DNA of 64,000 nucleotides from Otatea glauca (Eukaryota; Streptophyta; Magnoliopsida; Poales; Poaceae): contig CM070730.1 of the NCBI GenBank assembly GCA_036346275.1, positions 40,346,918-40,410,917 of the forward strand, given 5' to 3'. Shown piece after piece: positions 11,501 to 23,571 of the stretch; positions within the stretch are counted from its first letter, which is position 1; every line of letters starts with the position of its first letter. The notes under the pieces were generated by a model. The model did no database searches. It was not told where the DNA came from and saw nothing but the letters and a program-made list of their open reading frames with translations. The position numbers and the translations under genes were made by a program.

Positions 11501-11681
11501 AGTCATGTAAGTTGACCTTAAGGTCATTCAATAAGAATTATTTAATATATGAAGTCTTTTATTATAATTCCGTTGTGTATGATTGTGATATTCGTCTATG
11601 TTGAGCCTGTGTGCACTAGCGTGAACCTGGACTAGTGCAGTATACACAGAGGATCCGGATTTGCATATTTGGGTCCCGACA
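8550..11681 (+). repeat. TE4 5' LTR, 3132 bp
   Basis: Starts TGTAACATCCCAAATTTTG and ends GGGTCCCGACA, followed at once by the primer binding site. Contains a TATA-like site (9144-9150), a CCTAACC-type leader, and the shared hairpin near 11297-11330. It is homologous along its length to 17043-20139. Confidence 0.95.
9144..9150 (+). promoter_or_regulatory. TATA-like box of TE4 5' LTR
   Basis: TATTTAA, at the same place in the alignment as TATTTAAA in TE3 and as TATTTAA at about 17580-17586 in the TE4 3' LTR. Confidence 0.6.
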
Positions 11682-11685
11682 GAGG

Positions 11686-11698
11686 TGGTATTAGAGCC
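11686..11698 (+). other. TE4 primer binding site (initiator tRNA-Met type)
   Basis: TGGTATTAGAGCC, four bases after the LTR end, differs by one base from the usual TGGTATCAGAGCC that pairs with the 3' end of plant initiator tRNA-Met. It fixes element orientation as plus. Confidence 0.88.
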
Positions 11699-12343
11699 AT
11701 ACTGACTGTAGGTCTTGATCCTAGATAGTCTGGTCGTCTCTATAGGACCTTCAAAATTATTTTCTAAAGGAAAAGAATTAACTTGGAAGAATAATATGTT
11801 CTTGACTTATCTCATTCTTCTATTCCTTTCCTCGTCAAAATTTCTCTCTTTTCCCCTGCTGAATTTCTTTCTCTCCCTTGCTGGATCGAGTTAAAACCTT
11901 GTCCGAGATGTCTTGGTAGTTGATGATATACCACACTTTAGGAGAAAGCTTGGAGTGCTTGCTGTTAACCCTGAAGATCATGAAGGAAGGAATAGTCGAG
12001 CTCAAGGAAGGAGTGGATCGATGAAGTGTTTCCAAAGCTAGAAGACCCAGTGTTTTGAGTAGCTAGATGAGAATCATGTGTGGGAGTCGCTTCTGCTAAT
12101 ATAGGAGTGTCGCCTCTGTAGACGGTAGTTTTGTCTGTATAGGTTGAATTGGTTCTTTCTTGATTGTTGAGTGTGCAATATGTGTTTCAGAGCTCTTAGG
12201 CTTATGTAAGCAACCATACCAAGTTATTAATATGGCTTGCTTAAGTTGATTGGGTTAAACCTATCTCCCCTACTTTAGGATCCCTTCTTCTTACCTATGC
12301 TTTTCTTCTCCCTCTTCCCTAACCTTGTAAAGCAATCAAGCAG
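11699..12343 (+). other. TE4 untranslated leader
   Basis: About 640 bp between primer binding site and gag start. I see no coding region. It is pyrimidine-rich near 11815-11880 and 12260-12330. It is shorter than the TE6 leader (about 1.2 kb). Confidence 0.7.
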
Positions 12344-13798
12344 ATGGTTCAGACATGTGGAAACAATGGAATCAGTGGAAGTGAAAATCAACCCAGTGAG
12401 AATCTCAATGATGGATCAGTTCTTCAACTATCATTACAGATGGATATGCAGAGTTCTGGACTATTTCTGACTACTCAAACTCAGTTGATGCATGCAATGA
12501 TGAAGCAAATGCAAAATATGACTGACCAAGCCAATGTCAACATAGTGTCCCAAGCTGCTACCAACGATTCCTATTCCTACTCAAGGTTATCAGAATTCAT
12601 AAGGACTCGTCCACCGACATTTTAAGGAAATATTTCACCTTCGAAAGTGGAAGATTGGCTTAAAATTATTGATAGAAAGTTACTCATTGCTCAGTATGAA
12701 AGTGATAAGAAAATCACGTATGCCTCTTATCTGCTGGAAGGAATTGCTGCTGAATGGTGGAGGAAGTACTGTGCTATCCATGAAGCCTCGCAGAATATCA
12801 CTTGGAGTGAGTTTGTTGCTGCTTTTCGTGATCTCTTTGTTTTGCCAGAGGACAGTACAGTCGTAGTGAATTCAGAAAAGAATGCTACCCCTGCACCTTG
12901 TTCGATGTCAAGACGGTGTTCTCTGAAGTGTTGTCAACCAAACAAGTCAGAGGATTGTGCGTGCAATCGCTGTGGAGAAATTGGACATACCTCAAATGAG
13001 CATGCGATCAATTGCTCCAGTTGTGAGGGAAGCCATCCTCTTGGAGAGTGTCCTATGAGCAACATCACATGTTACCTTTGTGAAGGTCAAGATCATTGCC
13101 CAGCTCAATGTTTCTTGGATCTGATAGTTACTAGCGTGACACAAAATCAGTGAGAGAATCTTCGAGCCGCAGTTGCTCAAGAACTATTAAAAGGAAGTGG
13201 AATACCAGTCGTATATGCTAAGTTATTTGAGGAGCTAAAGACGCATCACTCCAAACCTGTCAGCTTACATCAGGAAAGCAGTAAGTAGCAATCACCAACA
13301 GCATGTTTCTTGTGTGATGAAGAAGGTCATTGGGCTAGGGAATGCCCTATGAATCAACTAGCCCTAACGCAACAAGAAGAGAATGATGTACATGTCGATG
13401 CACCCAATAAGGCACAACGATGCAAACGGTTGTGTTACTACTGTCGTGAGGAAGGCCATTTTGTTACGAAATGCCAACAGTAGAATCTAGAGTCACCTAC
13501 AGACGCGGTCATTTCGGAAGTTACCTCAGTCAAGTTCATAACACCAAATGAGAGCAGTAAGGTTGCAAGAGAAGTTTGTACAGAGAATCAATTGAAGAAG
13601 AGGCGTCTGAACGAAGACACTGCCCTGGTTGACAAATGCTCAAGAAAGAGAGTTTGCCTTAAACTCTGTTATACCTACAACAAGCCTGGGCATTTTGCCA
13701 ATAATTGCCCTCATAAGAAAGTGATCACACCAGTTCATGTCAATCTCAACTCTATTCCAGTCAAAGCTTTAGCACCAACGCCAATCGAGGAAGTTTAG
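12344..13798 (+). pseudogene. TE4 gag with a multi-knuckle C-terminus, broken by stops
   Basis: Gag forms the nucleocapsid shell that packages element RNA. The frame opens at 12344 (MVQTCGNNG) and stays in register for 485 codons to the stop at 13796-13798, interrupted by in-frame stops near 12623, 13151, 13286 and 13482. The central part has the retrotransposon-gag signature around YLLEGIAAEWW. The C-terminal half is unusual: three canonical CX2CX4HX4C knuckles (CYLCEGQDHCPAQC at about 13070, CFLCDEEGHWAREC at about 13304, CYYCREEGHFVTKC at about 13431) plus three degenerate ones (about 12960, 13015 and 13663; the last has Tyr for its second Cys). Tekay gag usually has one or two. No frameshift is needed, unlike TE6 gag. 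Confidence 0.85.
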
Positions 13799-14903
13799 AT
13801 CAATGATTTTTCCTTGCGCAAGTGTCATATCTCTACTTGTCAAGGAAAGTGATTAGTGATGAATTCCCCGTAAAGATTCCTTGTTTAAAGTGATAAAGTA
13901 AAGATGGTAACATATTGGTATGTGAAGTGTTCAAATAAAGGTATCAATGGTAAATAAATGGTCAGATGTTTCCCTGGGTATTCACTTGTGTTGATGGTTC
14001 ACCAGAAAATGTTGCGTGTGCAATGATGGTTAGTTTAGTGGTGTTCGTGAAGCTTGTCAGTCAGGAAGAATTACCTTTGCCAGAAAGTACAGTATTGCTT
14101 GATCTAACCTAGAATGTTATGAAGTTAAGTTGCTTATTGTTGGAGAAAAGTTCCCAGTGAACCATATTGGATACCAGACCCTAGGTGCTACTCTTGAAAT
14201 GGACTGGCCATCCAGACATAAGGTTGTCTTGGTGTTTGGTCGAAGAGTTGTGTCAGTTAAAAGCTTTGAAGGCAGAAAAATGGAATTTCAAGCGACTGCA
14301 GATCATGATGGTTAGTTGATGGTAAACAGTGTAGAAGTTGCCAGCCTAGAAGATATGCCAGTTATTGGAGAATATTCGGATATGTTTTCTGAGGATCTGT
14401 CTAGTATGCCAGCAAATCGAGAGATCAAGTTTGTTATTGAGTTTGTGCCTGGTACAGTGCCAAAAGCAAAGATACCTTATCGAATGCCTACAGATGAGCT
14501 AGTTGAGATGAAGAAGCAGATCGAAGAGTTGTTAGAAAAATGTTTTGCCAGAACCAGTTTGTCACCATTGGGAATGCTTGTTCTGTTTGAAAGATGAGAG
14601 CTTAAGGATGGGTATCGACCATCAAGCATTTAATGACGTAATGATTAAAGAATAAGTATTCATTGCCCAAGATCGATGATTTGTTTGATCAGTTAAGAGG
14701 AGCTGGAGTTTTCTCAAAGATAGATAGTCGATCGAGTTATCATCAGTTAAAGATTTGTTCATAGAATGTTCTTAAGTAAAAGTTTTCTATGCGATATAGA
14801 CAATATGAGTTTACAGTTGTGTTTGCTACAATGATCAATACCATTACATAATTTAGGAACATGATGAACGAAGTTTTATGGAATAGTTGGTCAAGCTGTT
14901 GTT
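13799..14903 (+). pseudogene. TE4 protease end and RT N-terminal part, heavily decayed
   Basis: Recognisable pieces are the segment after the protease (EMDWPSRHKVVLVFGRR, about 14199) and the linker to RT (YRMPTDELVEMKKQIEELL, about 14478-14535), in one frame apart from a TAG at 14313. The RT palm from about 14590 to 14903 can be followed through weak similarity to TE6 (SLRMGIDHQAF-like, then DDLFDQLRGAG-like text) but is cut by many stops and shifts. The protease catalytic DS/TG region (13800-14100) is not recognisable. Confidence 0.7.
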
Positions 14904-15776
14904 GTGCACATAAATGACATTCTTGTTTACTCCAAATCAAGGGAAGAGCATGTAGAATATTTGAGATCGGTTTTGAAAAGGCTGAGAGAGCAACAGCGGT
15001 ATGCTAAGTTTAGTAAGTGTAACTTTAGGAAAGAGAAGGTTGAGTTTCTTGGCCATGTGATGACTGCTAAAGGAGTTGATGTTGATTCGAATAGAGTGAA
15101 AGTAGTGTTAAAGTGGGAGCAACCGAAGTCTGTCTCTCAGATTCATAGTTTTCTGGGAATGGCAGTATATTACCGTTGGTCCATAGATAGATTCTCAACG
15201 ATTGTTAGACCCCTTACACAATTGTTGAAGAAGAAGAAGTTTGCATTGACGCTAGAGTACGAAAAGTGTTTTCTGGAGTTAAAGAAGTGTCTAATGACAA
15301 CACCTGTCTTAGTGCTGCTAGATGTGCGGAGCAGTTTTGACATATACCGTGATGCTTCAAGGCAAGGTCTTGGATGTGTGTTGATGCAAAATGGCAAGGC
15401 CGTTGCTTATGCATCGAGGCAGTTGAGGCCACATGGGGAAAATTATCCGATGCATGATTTAGAGTTAGCTGCTGTAGTACGTGCCTTGAATATGTGGTGT
15501 CATTATCTCATTGGAAATAGATGTGAGATATATACAGACCATAAGAATTCGAAGTATATATTCACTCAGTTGGATCTCAATATGAGGAAGAGGAGATGGT
15601 TAGAATTGATCAAGGATTGTAGTGTCAGAATCAATTATCATCCTGGTAAGGTTAATGTGGCCGATGCTTTGAGTCGTAAGAACTACAGTGCAAATACGCA
15701 AGTAATGGATGAACAACCAGAGCTGTGTAAAGAGTTTCAAAAGTTAAGTTGGAAGTTGTTCCACAAGGATTTGTAG
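14904..15776 (+). pseudogene. TE4 RT C-terminal half and RNase H
   Basis: An open stretch of 290 codons. It starts in the RT active site, which reads HINDILVYSK where the family has FIDD: the first catalytic Asp is Asn (codon 14913-14915). Next come the thumb (KVEFLGHVMTAKGV) and connection. RNase H follows from about residue 150 (FDIYRDASRQGLGCVLMQ) through YTDHKNSKYIF to KVNVADALSRK. The upstream part of RT lies in decayed DNA, so this is a fragment of one polyprotein and the apparent start is not a real initiation site. Confidence 0.88.
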
Positions 15777-17042
15777 CTGCTTTGGATGTTAAGCCAATGC
15801 ATGAAGATCAATAAAAAAAGGTCAGAAGAATGATGAGAAAAACAACAGAATCAAGTCAAAGAAAGATGAAGGCTTAGTTTAGGATTTTACTGTGGGTAAG
15901 CAAGGTACCACGCGGTTTAAAGGTTCGATCTGTGTACCGAAAAAGAAGGAGCTTAAGTAGTTGATTCTTGAGGAAACACATGATTCCGAGTATTCGATTC
16001 ATTCAGAAGGTGCTGAAATGTATCAAAATCTATGGAAACGGGTTGGTGGCCTAAGATCAAGTGTAAAGTTGCTAAATATGTTGTTATGAGTGATGTGTGT
16101 CAGTGAGTGAAGGCAGTTCATCAGAGACCTGTTGATTTGCTACAGTCGTTGCATATTTCCAAGTGGAAGTAGGAGGCAATCCAGTAATAAGACCCATAGC
16201 GTTGAGAATTGTCGAGAACCCAGAAGGGATATGATTACATTTGAGTCATTGTTGATCGGTTGACCAAAGTTGTTCACTTCATACCAGTAAAGGCTACCTA
16301 CTCGGAAGATTGCTTGCCAGAGCTATATATGTCAAAGATTGTGTGTTTATATGGAGTGCCCAAGAAGGTTGTGTTAGATAGAGGTACCCCATTTACCTCA
16401 AGATTTTGGAATAGGTTGTATGAAGCAGTCGAAACTTGCTTAAATTTTAGTACAGCGTATCATCCGCAGACAGATGGTCAGACTGAAAGAGTTAATCAGA
16501 TTCTTGAGGGTATGTTAAGAGCTTGTGCATTAGCTCATGCTGCGTCATGGGATAAGTGTTTGCCATACGCAGAATTCAGCTATAACAACAGTTATTAGGA
16601 TAGATTGCAGATATCACCATTTGAGGCTTTGTATGATTATGCCTGTCATACTCCGTTAAATTGGAATGAGACAGGTGAGCGTTTGGTGTTTGGACCTGAA
16701 ATTCTTAAGGAAGCTGAGGAGCAAGTTGCTATGATAATAGAGAGGTTGAAAATAGCACAGTCAAGGCAAAAGAGCTATGCTTGTAATCGTCGACGTGAAT
16801 TGAGATTTGAGCTGAATGATTATATGTATCTCAGAGTTACCCCTCTTAAAGGTGTAAGAAGGTTTCACGCTAAAGGGAAGCTTGCGCCATGGTATGTTGG
16901 TCCGTTCAAGATTTTGAGCCGTCGAGGAGAGGTTGCTTATCAGTTATAATTGCCACGGTCGTTGGCAGGATTGCATGATGTGTTCCATGTGTCACAGCTT
17001 AAGAAATGTCTTAGGGTGCCAATAGAACAAACACCGCTAGAG
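15777..17042 (+). pseudogene. TE4 integrase, decayed, truncated before the chromodomain
   Basis: Zinc-binding N-terminus is eroded (15960-16130). The catalytic core is readable at about 16255-16598: TKVVHFIPVK after the first Asp region, DRGTPFTSRFW (second Asp) and DGQTERVNQ (Glu). A TAG at 16599 and a TAA at 16947 break the C-terminal part (SPFEALYDYACHTPLNWNE, then WYVGPFKIL). After LHDVFHVSQLKK (about 16970) the reading frame runs into LTR sequence at about 17043, so the chromodomain expected in this lineage is missing by deletion. Confidence 0.85.
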
Positions 17043-20000
17043 GCAATTGGATTTTGCTAAATGTGTTTGTGGCCTTTTATTGAAAAGCATTAAAATATTA
17101 TGAAGTCCAATATAATGTTTGGCTAAAAACATTTTATTTGAGTTCAAAAAGTTTCAAAGTATTTTTGAGATTTTTCTTGGATTTTTCCCGGTATTTTAAT
17201 AGCCTTAAACTAATTAAATGAATTTCTAGACATATTTTAAAAGAGAAAACTCGGGAAAAACTGAACAAACAGTTTTGGGCCGGAGCCCGTTACTATGCGG
17301 TTTGTTGCCGTGGGCTGTCGGCTAGTTTTCTAGAGAGATCATCGCCCGTTTGATGAGTTTTGGATGCTCGAGATTGAGCCATGTTAAAATAGGACTTGAG
17401 AGTTTCACCACCATTGGATAAGTTCGTGCGGGCCGGATTGGATCACGTCGCCAAAATCTGAGCCGCTGATCAAGAAACGTGGATGATGTCCGTTCGTCAT
17501 CTCTGAGACAAACTCGGAGCAAAGCTTCGTGTCAGCCATGGACGTTGCGGATGAATCGGAGAAACATGGACTCCTCGACTTATTTAAGGAACGCACCGGC
17601 ATCGCCAGAGCACGGGCAACCAAAGACCTAACCTCTCCAAGCCGAAGACGTCTTCATTCTGCCGCAATAAAGATTTTCCGCCGTGCGCCGCCGTAAGGAA
17701 AAGCAGCCGATTCATCACCATCCATGGGAGTTCAAGCCTTGGACTAGTGCCAATCGCTTCGCCTTGATGACTAGCGTCCCGTGCGCATGCTATTCTCGTC
17801 GAAAGGTCGTCGGAGGAGCATGGCCGAGGAAGCCCTAGCCGCCGCTGTGTTTTAAGGATCGCCGCCGCTGTTCAAGTCCACCGGAGAGGAAGCCAACTTT
17901 GTCATCAGGTGCGCGACGGAGAGATCTATCCGAACGTATCCGCGTCAGCCGTCGGCGATGACCATAGGGATCTGTGTGCCGCCAGCTTGCGTGGCGTTAC
18001 CCCGGTGTCGACATGTGGTGCCACGTGGACTGCCATGTTGGGGTTAGATGGATTTCTTCGCTGGCGTGTGCCTCTGCATGTCACTCGGGTGGCAGCCGCA
18101 TTAGCAGATGTGTCAGTGTGCGCGGTCCCATGCGTTAGTGAAACAAGGTCGTATGAGCCGGGTTCACCGTGGACTGATGAAGCTCATGGACGCAGTCCAT
18201 GCACAAAGGGCCATGTGTCGTGTCTTGATTGACCCGGATCTGAGATGACGATAGCATGATACAGTAATACGGTTTTTGGGAATAAAAATAATTCGGTTTA
18301 TTAATTGATTTTCCAATTTTCTGATTTTTAGAATTTTGAATCTTCTCCGAAGCCGTTCTCCCTCATACGAGCTCCGATTGAGGTGATTCAAATTTCTAAA
18401 AATTTATAAAATTGAGATATATTTAATGGTAAATTTTATTTGATTTTTAGAGGTTGTTTACTCACTGTTTTGTTGTTTATTTGCTTTTCTCCTTCGGTTC
18501 GCGTAGACGTTGAATTTTGCGACACTTCGGAGGATGATTCGTTGACCCAAGATCAATTTCAAGAGCAAGACCAGAACCTTTGCCAAGGAAAGGTGTGCTT
18601 TGATCATGTTGAACCCATATTTACAAAATCGCTCTATTGTTTTACTCTATTGCATGTTATTTCACATATACAAATGTTTTAAATTAAATTGGGACTTAGC
18701 TATGATGCCAATTCGATCTGTACCCTACCTTGTCAATTGTATGCCATAATCTATTATCACCCTAGATTGGTTCACTCTAGTTGGTTGATACTAAAATCAA
18801 CATGGGAAGGTTAGACCGTGTTAGCTGCTTAGCCATGCCACGTCATCACATGTACTTGAATCATCAATATTTAATCTTGACTAATGGAGTATGGAACAAT
18901 GATATGAACTTGTGTGTCATGTGAGATCACACAATGAGATTGAGTTGTAGTGGCGAGTCATGTCACGCAACGATGTTGAATTGTTGATGGCACGTGGTGC
19001 TTGGTAATCAACTGGGTGGTAATCACTTAGATTGGGCGAGTATGCCAAGGTGGGCCGAAAAGCAGCGGATATGTGGAAGTCTTGCTTCGATCATCCTAAG
19101 GACTTAACCTTGCAAGCTTTTGACATGAGTCAATCATGCAACCACATGTCTGGTATGGGACAGCCTAGCTAATTAATTTGTGATGTCTTAGCTTGGTAAT
19201 ATCAATGGTGGTGTGAGTTCCCTAGTTATGGAGTAACTCACATGGCGCAAGAGGGGGACCCTGGTTGTGGTTTTCAGACCCACCTGTGTTGCAACCTTAG
19301 CGGGCAGTACTGAGTTAAGCCAGAACATTGTAAAGTCTTTGTCATGATCTCTCCGCCAACACACCAAAGGAAGTGTGCTAATCTGGAAGGCACCAAGAGA
19401 CGATCATGTCATGTGGGTAAAGTGCATAACCTCTACAGAGTGTAAAACTATTCGAATAGCCGTGCTCGCGGTATTAAGAAACTCGGGAATTACAGTTAAG
19501 GGTTAGTTTAATTAAATGGAAAACTTGGTTGGGATGGCGGGATTGCCATATGGAAGATTGGAACTTGACGTAGGACTGATAACTTGGTTTATTTGGAAAA
19601 TGTTGAATCTATCTACTACTGTTATTTGTTTTACAGTCTTTATAATCTATTTATTGTATTTGTTCATAAATGCTGCTTATTGCAAAATAGCCATAATTGC
19701 CTTTTCCTTTCGAATAAGCCTTACATATAGATTACATAGAGGTGCATTCTGTGCACAACTTGTTGAGTGCTTTAAGTACTCACCCTTGCCAACAACCACA
19801 TCATCAGTTGAGGAGTCTACATCCAAGCTGGAGAAGGTGTACCAGGAGGAGATGAATGTTTAGGGTGCAAGCCTTGTCAGTTGCCTATGGTATTCTGAGG
19901 GGTTGTCTATGTTTTCATTCCGCTACAATTTAAATTGTTTTTCAGCCTTGCAAGGCATAGTCTTGTAAGTTGACCTTAAGGTCATTCAATAAGTATTATT

Positions 20001-20139
20001 TAATATATGAAGTCTTTTATTATAATTCCACTGTGTATGATTGTGATATTCATCTATGTTGAGCCTGTGTGCACTAGCGTGATCCTGGACTAGTGCAGTA
20101 TACATAGAGGGTCTGGATTTGCGTATTCCGGTCACGATA
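17043..20139 (+). repeat. TE4 3' LTR, truncated at its 5' side
   Basis: Aligns with the 5' LTR from about 8638 onward, lacking its first roughly 90 bp, and ends GGTCACGATA, a mutated form of GGTCCCGACA, directly before the GTAAC duplication. Differences from the 5' LTR are mostly substitutions, with a few larger indels (for example near 10560 versus 19030). Confidence 0.92.
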
Positions 20140-20144
20140 GTAAC
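20140..20144. repeat. Target-site duplication of TE4 (right copy), GTAAC
   Basis: Matches 8545-8549; the repeat array resumes immediately after it. Confidence 0.92.
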
Positions 20145-20528
20145 CTAGAGTTGCAAAGACGTATACATGCATCCGAGAATTATTTCAATGTATTGCTCAC
20201 GTCGTCAGTAAGCTACTGGTGAAAACAGTTTGGGAATCGGAGCTATTAGTAAAATGTTATGGTTAAATCAAAGAAAAAATATATATATGTGCAAACTAGA
20301 ATAATGTTTATTAGTCACCACATGTATGCAAATGTCTTCTGTAACGTGTTTCTAGTCTGTACATAAATCTATATTATTTGATTTTGCTATAACTTTTTAT
20401 TAACAGCTCCGATGCACGAACGGTTTTCACCAATAGCTTACAGACGACGAGAGTGACATAATGATATAAGTCTCACTATAAACGCTGCACGAATGTGTTT
20501 TTACTTCCATTTTACTGAATGCATCTTA
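20145..20528. repeat. Array of dyad-symmetric repeats (right part)
   Basis: Continuation of the array at 6271-8549. A forward arm lies at 20200-20279 and an inverted arm at 20377-20451, with the roughly 85-bp spacer between them similar to the spacer at 7710-7796. After the inverted arm the inner sequence (GACATAATGATATAAGTCTC...) can be followed to 20528, where the TE5 LTR begins. No gene. Confidence 0.6.
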
Positions 20529-21199
20529 TGGTGCCAAAAAACAAGAAGAGGGTTGATCGGTTGCAACACACCAGACGAACACCAGGTTCAGAGGTTCAAG
20601 GCATGCCAACCGATTTGATTCTACAATCGTTAAGATGGTCGTGAAATATGCTCAAAGCCGATCTATTGAGGCGAGCGGCTAAGATCTAAATCAGCTAAGA
20701 AGCCGATTAGATCGAAAGGTAATGATATTCTAATTAGACTGGTTAGAGCTAATTAGATGGTGAAGGTAGATCTTTTCCGAAGAAGCCGATGTGCAACAAA
20801 ATCGGAGAAAATCGAACCTGATTGGCGTAATTGATGAAGATCAACAATCGGCGATGCACAACTTTATTGATCAAAATCATATTACAGAGAAGAAGTTTAA
20901 ATTATAGAAGCTACTCATAGTCGACAGGAAAAGTAAGCAAAAGTGTTTGATTGGGTTGGGTTTCTTTTTTCGCTTGCCCATAGCCATCTTTTGTAGCTAT
21001 CGGCTGACCGTGTCCATATCCAATACGCCGATTGCCACGATCCATGTCGGCCGTAACTCGAAAAACCCCTTCCATCCTTAGATGAATATCGGTTATATCT
21101 CAACTTTAAACTCACTTTCCTATACCCGATATTGACCAAAATCTTGCTGATCCTTAGCCTGATAATTTCGTTACACCTTGCCAAAATTTGGTGCAAACA
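20529..21199 (-). repeat. TE5 3' LTR (Tat lineage), 671 bp
   Basis: On the minus strand it starts TGTTTGCACCAAATTTTGG (21199 downward) and ends TTTTTGGCACCA at 20529, giving TG...CA ends. A polypurine tract lies just upstream on the minus strand. The left end interrupts the repeat array after TCTTA (20524-20528), the presumed target duplication whose partner is outside the window. The word GCCGAT/ATCGGC is frequent in it, as in the rest of TE5. Confidence 0.8.
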
Positions 21200-21202
21200 T
21201 AT

Positions 21203-21215
21203 GCCCCCCATTTTT
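21203..21215 (-). other. TE5 polypurine tract
   Basis: Minus strand AAAAATGGGGGGC, three bases from the LTR start. It primes plus-strand DNA synthesis in reverse transcription and confirms the minus orientation of TE5. Confidence 0.75.
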
Positions 21216-21400
21216 GGAAAATAACTTGTTATTTTTCAAAAAATTTCTTCTATCGACTTCTTTCTCCATCGGCTTGTCGCAATATTTTCGTCATAACCGC
21301 TCCATTTATGGCACCGTAAAAACCTCGATATGCGCATCGTGCGTTTTAACTGTACACGTCACTTCAATATATTTCCCGCCATTTCAGCTTTTCACCCTCA

Positions 21401-21410
21401 GTATAAATAT
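21401..21410 (+). promoter_or_regulatory. TATA box upstream of the antisense mobile-domain gene
   Basis: GTATAAATAT on the plus strand, about 280-320 bp before the first recognisable mobile-domain residues, with a pyrimidine-rich stretch behind it. It lies outside the TE5 LTR and points opposite to TE5 transcription, so it may be the gene's own promoter. Function is inference. Confidence 0.45.
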
Positions 21411-23103
21411 GTGGCCCCCACATGGCCATTCTCATGCCTTTGAGCTTTCTGAACATCTGACATTGGCTCCTTTGCTCCTGCTGTCAAGTCTTTCAATGCT
21501 CATCTACCTCGGTTTTCAATCGGCTCACAACCAAGATCGCCTAAATGGATCCCTCCTAGGTACTCATTCCGATCCCTAACAACAATGATCAATTCTACCT
21601 AGGCCCTGTAGGAAACCTAAATGCCGATACAATTATAAATGAAGAAATACCTTGCCTTCGTTTATAGGCCTCTGGACACAATATAGAGGGCTGGAGTAAG
21701 AGTTTTAGGGTCTGGCCGATGGCATTCAAAGGGTGGAAAACTTGGTATAACTACATAGCTGCTCAAAAGAGAGAAATATGGGACAGGATGGGAATAGCTG
21801 AATGCCTTCTTCTTTCCCTAGCAGATCCAGAGGCCAACGAGCCCTTAGTGGCCACGGCTTGTTATTTTTGGTCGGATACATTTAATGCTTTCATGTTCCG
21901 TACCGGCCTTGTCGGCCCAACTCTTCAGGACATAGCCAAATTATGTTGCTTAAGGCCGGACGGGGAACAAGTGTCAGCTTTCAGCACCAAGCCATGACTA
22001 AAGCTGATCAGATCCAAAGGCGAAGGGTGGGCTAAGTACATCAGTAGCAATAACATGATGAATGGGCCTGTATCGGATGAGGAGCATATAGCTTTTCTTA
22101 ATCCTTGGTTGGACTGATACCTTTTTTGTGGAGCATCTCTTGGGCCGACTCAGGTGTACCAAACCATAGTAGAGCAATTGGTGGAGGGCCATCGGCTAGC
22201 CCTAGGAAATATGCTATTGGGAGCGGTATACCAGATGATGCATGTAATAAGGAGTCGGCTTTTCACGGGGTTTGCTAGCTTCTCCATCGGCAACATAGGC
22301 GGTCCCCTTTGGTTCATTCAAATCTAGCTATACTGCCTGTTTAGCCGATCATTCAACTTGAATCTCTCAGAAGAGACAACATTCCCGCGAGAAGACACTC
22401 TAGAGGATGAGATCCCACAATTCAGATCCAATCAATCATACGGTGAAAGATTTATGATGTGCTCTGGGAATGAGATAATGATTAAGTCGATCGACTCAAG
22501 AAAGTACCTGGCATTCTTCCTTCAACTTGAAAAATAAGATTTCAAACAACAGGACTTCTTCAGTTATAGTGATATTGCCGATCTTCCATGGCCTTCATTC
22601 TTGCATTTAGAATCCAACAGTTCTTTGATGCCTCAGGAAACCCTGGATTTGTATAAGATCTTCATCTCCCTGGCTATTCTTCATGTCGGCCTTAACACGA
22701 GAAATCAAACGTTTCAGCCATCCTATGAATTTTATCATCCATCTATCTATGCCAGGCAGCTGGGTTTTGGGCAAGTGATCCCAAGTCTCCAGCTCCTTGA
22801 TCGGCTTGAGCTTAGAGCTCAAGTACGCAATGCTATTGCGGACAATATTATTCTAAAGATAGCCAATGAGCTCCAAATTGAAGAGTTGCCGTGTTTCTCC
22901 GTGAACACCCGTCGGGCAGGCCACTCCTCTTTTTGGTGGTCATCTATTGCAGAGGCACTCTTTTTAGAGAAGACACCGTTGGATGTTATTAATGCATTTT
23001 TTCCAATCTTCCTGAGCTAACGGTAGCATCTGACAGTGATTCGAGCAACGAGTCTAGCTCTTGTGGGTATACTAACACAAGTCTGGTAGATATTATCGGA
23101 GAG

Positions 23104-23197
23104 GTATCCGAGTGAATAAAACCCCCCTTTTTTATTAAATTCTTCCTTTTATCCAAAGCTTTTACTAATCGGCTTCTTTCCTTTTTTCATACTAAAG
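23104..23197 (+). other. Putative intron 1 of the antisense gene, 94 bp
   Basis: GAG|GTATCC donor and TACTAAAG|TT acceptor, with a T-rich tract before the acceptor. The gap contains stops in the gene's frame. The flanking coding text (acidic, serine-rich before; VGKKAATGPSGSG after) reads on across it. Inferred from consensus only. Confidence 0.45.
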
Positions 23198-23499
23198 TTG
23201 TGGGGAAGAAGGCTGCGACTGGCCCATCTGGCAGTGGTCAAGCCAAAAGACCACATCAGTCGACAGGCTTAACAGTATTCAAAACCCATCGCTATCGGAC
23301 ATCGAGAAGCAGCAACAGCACAATAAGCATTTTTCGATCAGCTATTTTCCCTTTTATCTCCCCTTTCAAAGACTTATTCGCAGCCGATCATCTTTCAAAA
23401 AAGAAACGAGCCAGATCCACTTAAGCTCCCGCTAAAAGAGGCACCAAGACTCAAGAACAAAGCGGCGAAAGTTCTCCGCACGCATCGGCTACTAATCGA

Positions 23500-23571
23500 G
23501 TAAGCCTGGTCTATTGAGCTTCTGTAAATAAATTGAATTATCAACTTAACTCACCTTAACCCCTTTTTCAG
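23500..23571 (+). other. Putative intron 2 of the antisense gene, 72 bp
   Basis: Donor CGA|GTAAGC is a strong match to the plant consensus, and the acceptor CCCTTTTTCAG|CC has a good pyrimidine tract. The segment is AT-rich with stops in all three frames, while the sequence on both sides is open. Confidence 0.6.

Larger units (their letters stand above)
8550..20139 (+). mobile_element. TE4: decayed Tekay-type Ty3/gypsy element
   Basis: Order: 5' LTR (8550-11681), primer binding site, gag, protease remnant, RT, RNase H, integrase, truncated 3' LTR (17043-20139). The gene order and the gag start (MVQTCGNNG, compare MVNTRGNNG in TE6) place it with the Tekay/Del chromoviruses. It carries many in-frame stop codons but gag stays in one frame over 1.45 kb, the picture of an old copy decayed mainly by substitution. 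A deletion removed the end of pol, the polypurine tract and roughly the first 90 bp of the 3' LTR. Confidence 0.93.
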
